NCBI RefSeq assembly: GCF_000165425.1
Contig: NW_001799222.1
Coordinates: forward strand, 248,001-312,000
DNA from: Paramecium tetraurelia
Taxonomy: Eukaryota > Ciliophora > Oligohymenophorea > Peniculida > Parameciidae
DNA length: 64,000 nt
Direction: 5' to 3'
Positions within the stretch are counted from its first letter, which is position 1, and each line of letters opens with the position of its first letter. Of the stretch, positions 25,008-36,437 are shown in pieces. A program made the position numbers and the translations under genes. Below the pieces are notes generated by a model that was not told the origin of the DNA, searched no databases, and saw only the letters and a list, made by a program, of their open reading frames with translations.

Positions 25008-26390
25008 ATGAAAAACAAAAATAAAAAATCTTAAGTGAATTCCTTATTTAGATATATTCCAACTGCCACTCAAGAATAGTATATCAGAAGAAATAGTTAT
25101 TCTTATCCTTCTAATAACTCTGCAATCCAATAAATTTTCAACTTCTACTCTAAATAATCATACGCTATAGGCGTAAATGCAACATTCGATAGGTAGTACC
25201 AAGAAAGTAACTCATTAAATTTAGCTAAATTCTTTCATTTTTGCAGAGATTTCAATATAAAATTCCTAAATAGATAAGAACTCCAAGATCTTTTTAAGAA
25301 ATGTGCAACTCAAGGATCGAACGTCACTTTAGAGGAGTTCGAATAAATTTTTAGTTTGCTACCATAAATATATTGTAATTGATCTATGCTTATTTAATTA
25401 TTAACTGAGATCTGAGCTTTATATAGAGGAATTGATTTATGCTAATTTTATTAAGAACTCGGCTTTGATGTTTGGTTAGAAAATTAAAAGAAAATGAGAT
25501 TATTAGGGAAACCTTTTTAGATGAAGGATGATAAACAAAGGTTTACTAAAGATCAACTTAATTATTAATTCAAACTATTCCATCCTGATATCAAAGATAA
25601 CACTCTCATTAAAGAAATATTAAAGTAACGATAATTAAAATAAGAAAATCAAAAAAATAAAGATAAGGAGAAAAAAATAAAATAAAAGTTGCAATTTGAA
25701 CTAAAATTTCAAAGTGGAACTGAATTATATCAAAAATATCCTCGCAACATTAAATTAATAAAGCACCTTGAAAAAAGAAAGGAAATAAAGCACATTGATT
25801 ACTTCAAATCTTCATTTAAATAAGCATATAGCCTAAATATCCAAACAGAATAAAATCAACCAAGGAAATCCTCCTTTATTACATGGGAAACCTTAGATGA
25901 TATTGCTCCTGATAACGATCTAATACAAAATCTGATAGGACCAGATTAGGATGATTACTGCTATCGAAATTAGCATGAAATAAAAAATAACAAATCTAAA
26001 AATTAAAGAAATCGATTACCTTATAGTATTATCAGTCTTTCTCAGGACGTAAGATCCATTTCTGACTCTAACCCTAATTATCAAAAAAATTGTACTACAA
26101 TTTAAACTGAAAGATAATAATCTCAAAGATGCTAATATTAGGAATCATCTAGAATACCATCGAGTTAACAGTATTACATATAAGAATCTCCTAAATCCAT
26201 ATAGTTATAAAATATATAAAACTAAATTGAAAAGCCTCCATATAAAAATAATGTAAATATCTCAATACTCAAAAGAGTAAATGAAATAAAGTAATTATAA
26301 GATCTAAAAGAAAAGTATCTTTTAAACAAAATTGTAAACATTTAATTAAGGAAAGAATAATGTAACTAACAAAATGGAACTAATATCTGA
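25008..26390 (+). CDS. Hypothetical protein; one frame interrupted by a 42-nt segment
   Basis: The frame opened by ATG 25008-25010 runs to TGA 26388-26390, but two in-frame TGA codons lie at about 25379 and 25412. A GT..AG segment 25375-25416 (42 nt, a multiple of three) contains both; removing it gives 446 residues. That is longer than any other intron here, so it could instead be a retained internal eliminated sequence or decay. The N-terminal part (LAKFFHFCRDFNIKFLNRQE and VTLEEFEQIFSLLP) looks like a degenerate EF-hand pair. FYQELGFDVWLENQKKMR then KPF follows, and the C-terminal half is Lys/Gln/Asn-rich low complexity. Family unknown. Confidence 0.6.
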
Positions 26391-26627
26391 TATTAATTTT
26401 ATATAATTAATTTTATTATCAATTAGACTTTAGAAAATAAAAAATTTGTTCAAAAGACTATGTACTTTTATTGATATTTCTAATGAAATTTTATTTTAAT
26501 ATAATTTATACTAGAGTAGGATGTTAGGAAATGGTTGCAAAAGTGGATTAAAATGTAAATTTTCATTCTTAGAACATTCTAAAAAAGATAGATATATTAA
26601 TAATGAATAATATGCTTTGATATAGAT

Positions 26628-27790
26628 TCATTTTATAGAAATAATCAATTTTTAATTTTTGTATTCATAGTCAGAAAATACAGCTATGATTTTTAAGGTT
26701 TCAGAAATGTTAACCATAGATATTTCTAAACTATTAGCAGCTACAATTTTAATTTCTAATAATACTAGGTATTTGTTACCAGTGACTTTAGCTACAAGTC
26801 TCATCATCTCTGATATTTCCATCGCTTCCGTAACACCACTAAGAATGATAGTTTTAGATAAAGGAACAATCACTTTGGGTCCATTAGGATTATAATATGT
26901 CATATATTCATCTGAAATCGTAGTTGGTTGTAACTGTTATAAAGGGTGATAAGAAATTCTCCACTAAAAGGTGAATATAATTTGATTACTTATTGATCAA
27001 AAAATTAAATATTATTTAAATATTCTTTGGCAATTTAAGCAAATTCTATAGTTGAGTATCTTACAAAGAGTCTTTGCATTTACTTTTCTAAAAGAAGTTC
27101 TTCAACATTTCCAAATTTGTTAAAAATATTATACAGCATTTTAGCAGTAACTCTATCATCGATAGTTGTTACTTAAATAATTTTGGATGGTTTTTGAGTG
27201 ATCATATTTTTAACATCTTAAGAAATTTGCGGTCCTTGTTATTTTTGCTATTTCCAGATATCTATGTCATCATCAGAATCTGAATTCAATAAATTATTGA
27301 TTTCATCATTCCTTGCAGAATTGAGATTTCGTTAAGAAGTTTATGTGAAAGTACGAGTAAACTAATCAATCTATTGTCTAAGTATGTTTGGATCATCAGT
27401 GTTCGAATGCTTCATTAGATCAGAATTTGTGCTGCTAGCTTAGGTATAATCTGTTCCTCGAGATTTATCCACAACCTCAAGATCAAGATTCTTAAGACGA
27501 GAGAAGTGGATGGTTAGTCTATGCATATTTAAATATTTCTACTTTCCTTCTCCTTCAGCTAAATATTTACCAAGTTTGTCCTTTCTTGCTTCTATTGCAT
27601 GTTTCACATCATAATATTCAACAAAAGCTTTGTTTGCCTTGCCTCTTTCGAAAATAAGAATTTTTTTGATATCACCATATTTAGAGAATTATTCAAATAG
27701 TAGCTCATTAGAAAGTGGAAAGGTTGGAGATAATTGTGTCATAACAAGAAGCAAAATTTTGCTAGGTGGATCTCTGGAATTATTATTCAT
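26628..27790 (-). CDS. PTB/hnRNP-L-like RNA-binding protein (RRM domains)
   Basis: 378 residues, one 26-nt intron (26964-26989). The first RRM spans residues ~10-105 with ILLLVMTQL (RNP2 region), FSKYGDIKKILIFERGKAN and AFVEYYD (RNP1-like). It ends LTIHFSRLKNLDLE and then DKSRGTDYT, which recalls the DKSRDYT tail after RRM2 of PTB proteins. A Gln/Asn-rich linker with DSDSDDDIDIW leads to a second RRM (KIIQVTTIDDRVTAKMLYNI, FGNVEELLLEKQ, RLFVRYS) and a partial third (IILSGVTEAMEISEMMRLV). Likely a splicing or RNA-stability regulator in the nucleus or cytoplasm. RNP1 motifs are weakly conserved, as is usual in this family. Confidence 0.8.
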
Positions 27791-28065
27791 AAATAAATAT
27801 TTTATGTTCCTACTAATTATTTAAGTAGCCAAGACTCAAAAATTAATATTAAAAATCAATAACTTAATAAATTATATGATATTTAATAAAAAAAGAAAAA
27901 CTATGTAATATAATTTACAAATAAGTTCGCTCAATACTAAAGGATTAATTAAATAATGTTCTTTCATTAATTCTTTAGGGATTCAAACCCAATATCAATC
28001 AACTTTAAAGAAATTTAATTATGATAATGGCAATTATAATATTACAATATCTATATCATAAATAT
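27791..28065. promoter_or_regulatory. Divergent spacer between PTB-like and hydratase genes
   Basis: 275 bp between divergent start codons. A/T-rich with TA-rich runs; no distinct motif or RNA gene was recognised. Confidence 0.4.
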
Positions 28066-28927
28066 ATGTAGAAATTAATCTATAAATTTTCATCAGGACT
28101 CTTTTCAGTCAAAAATCATGATAAAATTAAGGGACTTGCCATTGCAGAATTAAATAATCCATAAAAAAAGAATGCTTTGTCAAAATAATTGTTAGTCGAG
28201 ATGAGACAGGCTCTAAGCGAACTTGCCGCATCAAAAAATATAAATTGTGTCATATTAAGGTCATCAACATCAGGCACTTTTTGTGCTGGTGCAGATTTAA
28301 AGGAGAGAATAGGATTAAGTAATTTTGAGACAGAATTGGTGGTAAAGAATTTGAGAGAGACTTTTAATTAAGTTGCTAATCTGCCTCAACCAGTAATTGG
28401 AGTCATAGATGGATTTGCGCTTGGAGGGGGTCTAGAATTAGCATTGGCTTGTGATTTAAGAATTGTAACGAAATCATCAATATTGGGATTACCTGAAACA
28501 GGTTTGGCAATTATACCAGGAGCAGTAATTTATAATATTATATAAAAGGGCGGAACCTAAAGAACCCCAAGAGTTATTGGAGTCGCTTTGGCGAAAGAAT
28601 TAATTTTCACAGGAAGGAGATTAAGTGCTGAAGAATCATTAAAAATAGGATTAGTTAATTATGTAGAAGAAGACGGATAATAAGCAAACAACAAGGCTGA
28701 AGCTATTGCATCTTAGATATTGCAGAATGTATTTTTTAGTAATATTGAAGGGTCCAATAGGAGTGAGAGCAGCTAAGTCAGCCATAAATAGAGGAATGGA
28801 AGTAGATATTGAGAGTGGATTAAAAATTGAGGAATAATTATATTATTAAGTTTGCCATAGTTAGGATAGATTAGAAGGTTTGAAAGCATTTGCAGAGAAG
28901 AGAAAGCCATAATATAAAGGAGAATGA
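28066..28927 (+). CDS. Enoyl-CoA hydratase/isomerase (AUH-like, probably mitochondrial)
   Basis: 271 residues, introns 28525-28548 (24 nt) and 28729-28750 (22 nt), both ending AAG rather than TAG. The N-terminus [17 protein letters not shown] is basic, lacks acidic residues and fits a mitochondrial presequence. Crotonase motifs: [25 protein letters not shown] (oxyanion hole), [18 protein letters not shown] (catalytic Glu), [19 protein letters not shown] (second Glu and the PGAGGTQ signature). Both catalytic Glu residues are present. Closest in feel to AUH, which hydrates methylglutaconyl-CoA in leucine breakdown, but other short-chain hydratases share these motifs. The 24-nt intron has no in-frame TGA. 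Confidence 0.93.
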
Positions 28928-29023
28928 GTATATTAATATTATATTTATTATGACGATGCTAATTTGCATATTTAAAATTTGAAAAGTATATATAAAGAAA
29001 TTTATTAAATAAATTAATAAAAC

Positions 29024-32011
29024 ATGAGTACTAATATGAGAGGGTTGAATACATTCATCACTGACATCCGTCACTGCTCAAATAAGGAATAGGAGGAGAA
29101 ACGAGTGGAAAAGGAATTGTAAAAAATTAGAGGCAAATTTACATCTCAAAAAGGATTGGCTGGCTATTAGAAAAAGAAGTACGTTTGGAAATTGCTGTAT
29201 ATCTATATTCTAGGTATCAAAATAAATATCATCTAATTAGGTTATGAAGTTGACTTTGGATAATAGGAATGCGCCTTCTTAATTAATTCTTCAAAATTTA
29301 GCGAGAAATATACAGGTTACGTAGCTACTTCAATTCTGGTGAGTGAAAAAACACATGACTTATTTACATAAGTAGCATCCTCAATTAGAAACGATCTATA
29401 ATCTGTAAATGAAATTAATCAATCATTGGCCTTAACTATGGTTGGAACATAAGCACCATAGGAATTGGTCAATGCATTGCATTAGGATGTCTAGAAATTG
29501 GCATTGACAGAATCTAGATCAACTTTCCACGTTAGAAAGAAGGCATGTGCTTGCTTACTTAGAATGTATAGGAAATATCAAGATAAATTCCAGCCATCAT
29601 AATGGGCTTAAGGAATTTCATAAATGTTCGAATCTAGGTATCTTTATCCAACTTATTGTTAGACACCCTTCCTTAGGATTTATGACTGCAGCTACTTCAT
29701 TATTAGTCGGAACATGTTAGTTAAATAATCCATCAATCTTTGAAGATTGCACACCTAAATTAATCAAATTACTTCACAAAATTGCAATTCAAAAAGATAG
29801 CCCTGGAGATTATAATTATTATGCCACTCCTGCACCATGGCTTCAAGTCAAGATTTTGAAGGCGCTTTCATTCTTTTCACCCCCTCCTCCATCCACCGAT
29901 TCTCATCGATAATTGACTGAATGCCTTACTAAAATCATCAAAAAAACTGAAGTTACTAAAAGCATTAACAAAAATAACGTTGATCATGGCATTCTATTCG
30001 AAGCTGCAAATCTTGTTATAACATATAATGGCGCAGTTGGAATGGAGTTGAAAAACGATATCTTAAAATTACTTGGAATTTTCATATCAGTTAAAGAACC
30101 CAATCTAAGATATTTAGGATTAGAAACAATGTGTAAATTTGTTAAACTTGCAGGAGATTCCCTAGAAGATCATTTAAATACTATTTTTAAATCTTTAAGA
30201 GACAATGATATATCAATCCGAAAAAGAGCTTTAGATTTATTATATTTAATCAGCAGTCCAAATACTAGTTAAAGAATAGTTGAAGAATTGTTGAGTTATG
30301 CTGAAAATGGGGCAGATTTACAGATTAAAGATGATTTAGTTTTAAAAATAGCAATATTATCTGAAAAATTTGCAGACAATTTATATTGGTATATTGATGT
30401 TGTTGTAAGAATGATAAACTCATCAGGAGATTTTGTCACAGAAGACATTTGGTTTAGAATCATTCAAATTATTGTAGGATTCTAAAAAGAGGGCAATCAA
30501 GAACTATAAAAATATGCAGCCACCAAATTATTTTCATAACTATCCATGCCTCATGTTCATGAAACATTGATTTGTATTGGAGCATTTATTATCAGTGAAT
30601 ACTCTTAAATGCTAGTGGAATAGAATAAAGAACCATAGAAATTATTTGACATTCTCAACAAACATTATACATTTAGCACTGAAAGAAGCAGGCAAATGTT
30701 ATTAAACGCTTTTGTTAAATTGGCATGCAAATATCCAGAATTAAGAGATCAAGCAATAATGATATGTCAAATAGCTGGGGAACATTTTGATCCGGATATT
30801 TAATAAAGAGGAATTGAGTACTTCTCTTTATTAATGGAAGATGATAAACTCTTAAATCAAATTGTTGTTAAAATGCCCCCATATTCAGAATTAGTATAAC
30901 AAAATAACCCACTAACTAAGAGAATTTATGTTATGGTGTTAAACCCAAAGGAATAGAAGGATCCAACTTTATTAAATTAGGCCAGAATCTAAGCTAGTCA
31001 AGAGATTGCTATGGCAGAATAGAGACTGTAAAGCAAACCAGAATAACTTTAAAAGCATCTGAGTTGGTTGAAAGCGTGTCCATATCTAAATCAATTTTAA
31101 GGTCAAATTGCACTTGAAGGAGTGAATATTATGGTTCCTCCATCTCCAGAAGATAATAATTTGAAATCTCCTTCAATAAGCAATGTAAATGAAATTAAGG
31201 TGTTATTAACTTCATAAATTGGAAAGGTAGTCGATAAACCAGGAGATCTTGTTGTTTAATATAAATCTGAGATAAGCGGACATTTGGGAAAGGTATTATA
31301 TAAAAAATTTAAATTTAGGTTTCTTTCTAATTTGAAGGAGCCTCTCCAATTTAAAACTTATCAATTCTTGTATCTTAGACCAATGGTATGTTATTCAACA
31401 TTTTACCTGTAAAATAAGGTGATTTTCCATAAGTCATGATGTAAGTTTTAAGTTGTGATGGAAATATGACTTTGCCTATAGCATCCGTTTTCTATGAATA
31501 AAATGGATAATAAAAGAAGCATGAATTCAATCTACCAATCTATACAAATAAGTTTGTTCAACCAGTTGACATGCCATACGATAAATTCACTAAATTCTTT
31601 GACGATTTTACGTATTTATTTTCTTTTAATCATTAGCAATAATTTAAGCAATTAAAACTATTTTAAATTAGATTCATTTATCAGAAATACAGCTCCGTCT
31701 AATATCCCCATGTCTGAAGTGCTCAAAAAAGCTGGAGGACTCCTTTCTGTTGGATTAAATTTGAAAGCGTAATCAATGTTTTATAGCATAGGTAACCATT
31801 CCCATCTCTTGAAAATTTACAAATGATTTGGGCTTGTGGATAATTGATGATAAAACCGCCAGAACAAAGTAACATTTTAAATCTACCAATTATGGTTATC
31901 ATTTCATCATTGGATTAAACCAATGAATTTTTAAGAGTTGGTATTAGATGTGGTGGAAGTGGAGAAATAGCTAAGAATTATATGAAATTAATAATGCTAT
32001 ACCTGGGTTGA
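29024..32011 (+). CDS. AP2A: AP-2 adaptor complex alpha subunit (alpha-adaptin)
   Basis: 962 residues, introns 29638-29662, 31293-31318, 31612-31636 and 31769-31791. The start MSTNMRGLNTFITDIRHCSN plus EKRVEKELQKIRGKF is diagnostic for alpha-adaptin. The trunk of HEAT repeats follows (VRKKACACLLRMYRK, PNLRYLGLETMC, LRDNDISIRKRALDLLYLIS). The hinge is short (residues ~690-720). The appendage has the beta-sandwich GDLVVQYKSEIS..GHLGKVSFQFEG and ends with the platform region LENLQMIWACGQ. Length fits the family (about 940-980). It should act in clathrin-mediated endocytosis at the plasma membrane, binding PIP2 and dileucine cargo with the other AP-2 subunits. No key part is missing. Confidence 0.95.
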
Positions 32012-32067
32012 TCAATATTACATAATATAAAAATATTTATATCTTTATCACTTTTATTTTAATAGAA

Positions 32068-32628
32068 TCATTCCAAATTTAAAACATGATTCTTGAAATA
32101 GGTGATTTTGCTATGAGTATAGATAGCTGCATTTGTAACACCGCTTGCTGGATAGCTAGTCTTGGAATATCCTGGATCATTAACGTTGAAAGTGTCACCA
32201 GAATATGATGTCATCAAAACATAATGTCCACCATTGTTGACACATAAGATAACGTGTTATCCAGCATCAAATTTGCCTTTTTATTAATATTAGTAAATAC
32301 CTTTAGCTTATGCAGCTGTGACTTTTCCTTCATAAATGAATCCAAGATTCTTAATTGAACCCCAAACAAATAAGTCTCCAGAAGCATATCCACCATTCTT
32401 CTTCAACCAAGTATTCATTGTTCTAGGAGTAGTTGTTCCATCGGTTGTGACACCATAAGTATGTAACATCATAGCAACTGATGAAACTAAACAACCAGCT
32501 GAACAAATGGTATTTGAACTTGTGCCTAATTAATCCTTGCCCCAAGTTGCATCACACTGTTTGTATAATGTATATGATCTCGCATGAGCGACGGCAATAA
32601 TCAACAATACACTAATCACCTATTTCAT
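32068..32628 (-). CDS. Secreted C39-like cysteine protease domain protein
   Basis: 186 residues, intronless. Signal peptide MKQVISVLLIIAVAHA, then a single domain of the peptidase C39-like type: YKQCDATWGKDQLG (Gln of the oxyanion hole and the usual Q.D..W motif), CSAGCLVSSVAMML (catalytic Cys), GGHYVLMTSYSG (catalytic His), FNVNDPGYSKTSY (Asp/Asn). The triad looks complete. Such small secreted proteins are known in ciliates. Their function is not established; phagosomal digestion or defence are guesses. It converges on the AP-2 alpha gene with 56 bp between stops. Confidence 0.85.
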
Positions 32629-34249
32629 TATTTTTAATTATGTCACAATGAGATGACGTCAAAGTTTATAAATTATTATTTTTTCTGTATAATCCACTAT
32701 TTTTCAACTAATAAATAAGCAGTTTCTAATTGAAAGAATTACTTTAAAATATGTTTGATGACAACCTCAAATTCAAATATATATTCGAAGCCAGAATTTC
32801 ATGAGTAAAAGATTCCCAAAATACAATATAAAAATATATATATATATTTTTGTGAATTTTACTGTTGAAAATTGTAAACAACACAAATATTCAAAAGTCA
32901 TATTAATCATTCTTTTCTCTAATTGAACAAAATTTTGTTTAAAAATAAGAAGTATGGAAATATTTATGCTTTCATCTAAATTACCAATAAACTATCTTTA
33001 TATATATAAATATTAGGAATTCAAAGAGAATTTGCCAACGTATTATAAATTCAAATTGATTTATAATTTTCGATTATTCCTCATATAAGAAGACCTTTCA
33101 TCACCTAATGAAATATAATAGAAACTAAATATTTTTTTTATTAATATCCAACAGAATATTCATTTTATATTATATTTAAAATTAGTTTATCCTCGAAATA
33201 TATTATTAAAGATGTTTAGAGCAAAAAACAATTAAAAGTAAACAAAAGTTAATTCCATTTCTTCCAATTACTAAAAATCTATTTGTATTATTATTCATAA
33301 ATTAACATCCATAAAATCATAAAGTAAGTTTGTTTATAAATAATTAAAATTAAAATACAATAATAAATCCAGAAAATTTAGACAAAATTGTAGGAAACAA
33401 AGAAATTGATTAACCCAAGATTCAAATTTAGCAGCAATAATAAAAATAATATTATGATGAATATTTAATCACTTTTAAAATCTATAATAGAACTAACTTA
33501 ATAAAATTTATATTGTATATAACAATAGGAACATGATAGGATAATTTTTCAGTAAATATTACAAAAGAAGTAGATATGTATAAACGAAAATTATAAATAA
33601 ATTATGTATTTAGTATGATATATTTTGATATTTATTCTCAATATTTTCAAATTTAAATTAAACTATATTAGAAGAATGATAAATTTTAAGTTTAAGAAAG
33701 GTGAATTATCAATTAACACTACTCATGATAATATGAAAGAAATTCCATCAAAATCCAAATCAAATTGAAATACATCTAATAATAAGAATTTTTAGTATGG
33801 TTAGTTATATTTGATATAGCCAAAATCAAAAGCAATTTAAATTGGCTTCATAATTTGATAAAAATTATATATATTGGGTTAAATACAATATTCCGATTTT
33901 ATTGTCTTGATATAATTCATTTATATTACAATAACTTTATATTTTGAATTTTCATGTCAAATTTAGATTATATCTCACAATATTAATATATAATCCTAAT
34001 ATAGATGAATTATATCAACTCAATAAAATTGGCATATTTTATTGACTCTACATATATTTAATTTATATTATATAATTAAGCCAATTCAAAATTCCTTTTT
34101 GATTTCGAATGCAAATAATATGATTTAACTGCTTTATTGGCATCATTATGAATTACAATTTATTACTATTAGACATGTCTAAGCATAAATTAGTCATCCA
34201 GATCAAAACAAATATAATGAAGAACATATATTAATTATATATAAGGGAA
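32629..34249. other. Long A/T-rich, gene-poor region before assembly gap
   Basis: 1.6 kb with no convincing gene, unusual in this otherwise packed window. A possible fragment on plus starts at ATG ~33211 (MFRAKNNQKQTKVNS), with a Gln-rich run (IQQQQQKQYYDEYL) near 33425-33465 in another frame; no splice pattern joins them well. Open frames of this size arise by chance when only TGA terminates. The rest is TA-rich with many homopolymer runs. It may be low-quality contig end sequence, decayed genes or a true intergenic block. Confidence 0.4.
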
Positions 34250-34289
34250 TGTTGAGGGCGCCCGGAACAGACGTCGCGGACTGCACATC
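34250..34289. other. GC-rich foreign-looking tract at contig end
   Basis: About 40 bases ending exactly at the N run are strongly GC-rich (for example GGGCGCCCGGAACAGACGTC). Nothing else in the window has this composition. It is most simply adaptor, vector or contaminant read-through at a contig end. Confidence 0.7.
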
Positions 34290-34602
34290 NNNNNNNNNNN
34301 NNNNNNNNNNNNNNNNNNNNNNNNNNNNNNNNNNNNNNNNNNNNNNNNNNNNNNNNNNNNNNNNNNNNNNNNNNNNNNNNNNNNNNNNNNNNNNNNNNNN
34401 NNNNNNNNNNNNNNNNNNNNNNNNNNNNNNNNNNNNNNNNNNNNNNNNNNNNNNNNNNNNNNNNNNNNNNNNNNNNNNNNNNNNNNNNNNNNNNNNNNNN
34501 NNNNNNNNNNNNNNNNNNNNNNNNNNNNNNNNNNNNNNNNNNNNNNNNNNNNNNNNNNNNNNNNNNNNNNNNNNNNNNNNNNNNNNNNNNNNNNNNNNNN
34601 NN
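34290..34602. other. Assembly gap (313 N)
   Basis: An unbroken run of N. True distance and content are unknown, and the flanking contigs may not be adjacent in the genome. Confidence 0.99.
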
Positions 34603-34642
34603 AGATCAGCTCTTTAACAATTAATAAATAATTGATAGGATA

Positions 34643-35469
34643 ATGGAAGTCGAATCTTAGGTTTTTAAGCATCAAAAATAATGCAAAGTAATTTTCAATT
34701 TAAAAAGTAAAGTAATCATATAATTTTGAACAGTTTGACTCGATTTTGTTCGATATTAAATTTGAAATTTTTTAGATTTGTAAAAATAAGGCAAAGGAAA
34801 ACCTCGTTTCTCATTAGAACTTTTTTTAAAATGTTATAAGGATGAAGCAATTTTGCAATAAATTGCATAAAAGGAAAAGCTAAATAGAGGGCGCAAATGT
34901 CATTTAAGGCGTTTTCATAATTCGAAGAATAATAAATTAGTAAATATATTAAATATAAATTATAGGTCAGACCCTCAACTTTTTATCCGACTACATTTGT
35001 TGCCTAACATCTGCAATAAAAAGCCTTAAGAAAAATGAAATGAGAAAGAAATCAATCTTCAAAAGAATGTCCAGTATTTTGATAAAATATTCCAAAAATA
35101 TCAAAACTCAAAGTAATTTAGGTGCATCATAATTAAAATATTCGGCAAATCTCCTTTAAAGCATGAAGAGAATCTCCAACCACTATTAGAAGGTAATTCG
35201 AGTTATAACTCGGATAAATGAGAGAGTCTCAAGAACTTGTATTCAACATGTAGAATTTAGAGAAATATATTTAATTTGAGGAGGAATTGAAAAGATATTC
35301 TTAAACTCTAAACAATTCTCCAGTTGCAATGAGGGCTTAAAAGAAGCAATAAACTGATACAGTTTAAGATTAACCAAAAGTTGTCATAAATTTGAGAAAA
35401 AATCAAAGAAAGAATTTATAGAATAATGCAGTTATTAATCACCACTTCTATCTAAAATTATGTTAATGA
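34643..35469 (+). CDS. Hypothetical multi-exon protein, splicing only partly resolved
   Basis: The ATG at 34643 gives MEVESQVFKHQKQ. Coding-like exons follow in several frames. One around 34790-34935 contains RFSLELFLKCYKDEAILQQI and RGRKCHLRRFHNS. A 26-nt intron fits at 34937-34962 (GTAAAT..TATAG). Another exon has SNLGASQLKYSANLLQSMKR, and the last (about 35225-35469) has YIQFEEELKRYSQTLNNSPV and QPKVVINLRKNQRKN before TGA. The exons are convincing one by one; exact joins between 34680 and 35225 are not. Mostly helical, basic, no membrane segment. I do not recognise the family. It starts 40 bp from the N gap, so a 5' part may be missing. Confidence 0.45.
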
Positions 35470-35726
35470 ACGTTAACAAAGTATTCAGGCTAACTAAATA
35501 CCAAAATTGATGGACTAAGTTTAATTGTAATATTTTTAGAAGAGAGGTAAAGATTAGTTGCTTCTTTCATTCATATATGTAAATTATCTGTTTTTTGAAC
35601 AATTTATGATGATGAATTTTACATATATTTGATTAATTAAGTACAAAATTGTTTTATTATGTTTCCTTTATTTAGCATTGTTTAACACAATAAGAATAAT
35701 CTTTCATTATTAAGTGTTAATAAATA

Positions 35727-36030
35727 TCACCTTGGTTGTTTTTCTTCAATACTTAATTTTGTTTAGTTGCATGAATGGATTTACCTACATCTATCTAAAT
35801 TATTTTCTCTTTCTGATTATAATTCGACTTGTATTTTTTCTATTTCTCTATATATGATTTCTTCATCGCTTAAAGATTATTAATCAAATTGTTCAATGGT
35901 AACTATTCAGCTTATTTACAATTTCTACAAGCTGATGTGTTGTATCATTTAGAATATTTTCTATGAGTTAATCATTGATTTAGCTGAATGGTGTATATTT
36001 GTCAAGCTATTATTTAATTTGCAATATTAC
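35727..36030 (-). CDS. Possible gene with unresolved frame junction
   Basis: Minus-strand translation shows two coding-like blocks in adjacent frames: DQLIENILNDTTHQLVEIVN (about 35905-35990) and QQSLSDEEIIYREIEKIQVE then LQSERENNLDRC (about 35770-35885), the latter ending at TGA 35727-35729. The first block runs into TGA at about 35896 exactly where the second becomes readable one base later. No GT..AG intron of normal size bridges them. It could be a base error in the assembly, a decayed gene or an intron I cannot see. Helical and acidic; family unknown. No start codon was fixed. Confidence 0.35.
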
Positions 36031-36120
36031 CCATAAAAATAATAATAATTCAATAATTGAATCAATAAAATAGTTGATTTAATAATTTTAATTAGATATT
36101 CAAATAATAATAATTACATT

Positions 36121-36365
36121 TTGCTTTTAGGAGCAGCCATAATATCGGTAACTTGAAAGTCTCACAGATACTGATAGTTCATCTCCAATAAAATTGAAAA
36201 CCGCGTTTACAACTAGAAATTTAAATCAGATTAACTACTTATCTAATTTTCCAGATATAAGAGAGACAGCCACATAAAGATCTATAACAAATAGAAATCA
36301 AAAATTAGTGGAGAAAGTCAAAAATGTTACATTTTTAGTCCATAAAAAAAAAAGGTTTAGTTTGA
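36121..36365 (+). CDS. 3' part of a small Ser/Thr-rich hypothetical protein
   Basis: A coding-like exon begins around 36129 (RQLESLTDTDSSSPIKLKTA, then FTTRNLNQINYLSNFPDIRE and SITNRNQKLVEK). A 22-nt intron fits at 36317-36338, and a short last exon (SIKKKGLV) ends at TGA 36363-36365. The upstream side is open back to an ATG near 35988, but that part looks non-coding, so a 3' splice site at TTTTAG around 36130 is also possible. The 5' end is therefore unresolved. No recognised domain. The next gene starts 72 bp downstream. Confidence 0.4.
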
Positions 36366-36437
36366 AAAATAAAATTGCGAAAATATTTCCACTAATGAAT
36401 TATTATTTATAAGTTTTCACTTATTATATATATTAGT

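Noticed and set aside
25565-25600. FHPD motif suggesting a DnaJ J-domain
   Set aside because: The helices flanking an HPD in a J-domain (YxxLG before, conserved helix III after) are absent; the tripeptide alone is not enough.
32629-34249. Several open frames of 50-100 codons
   Set aside because: With one stop codon in very A/T-rich DNA such lengths occur by chance; no splice pattern or domain supports them.
34235-34675. Two long open frames across the N run on both strands
   Set aside because: They exist only because N cannot form a stop; there is no real sequence.
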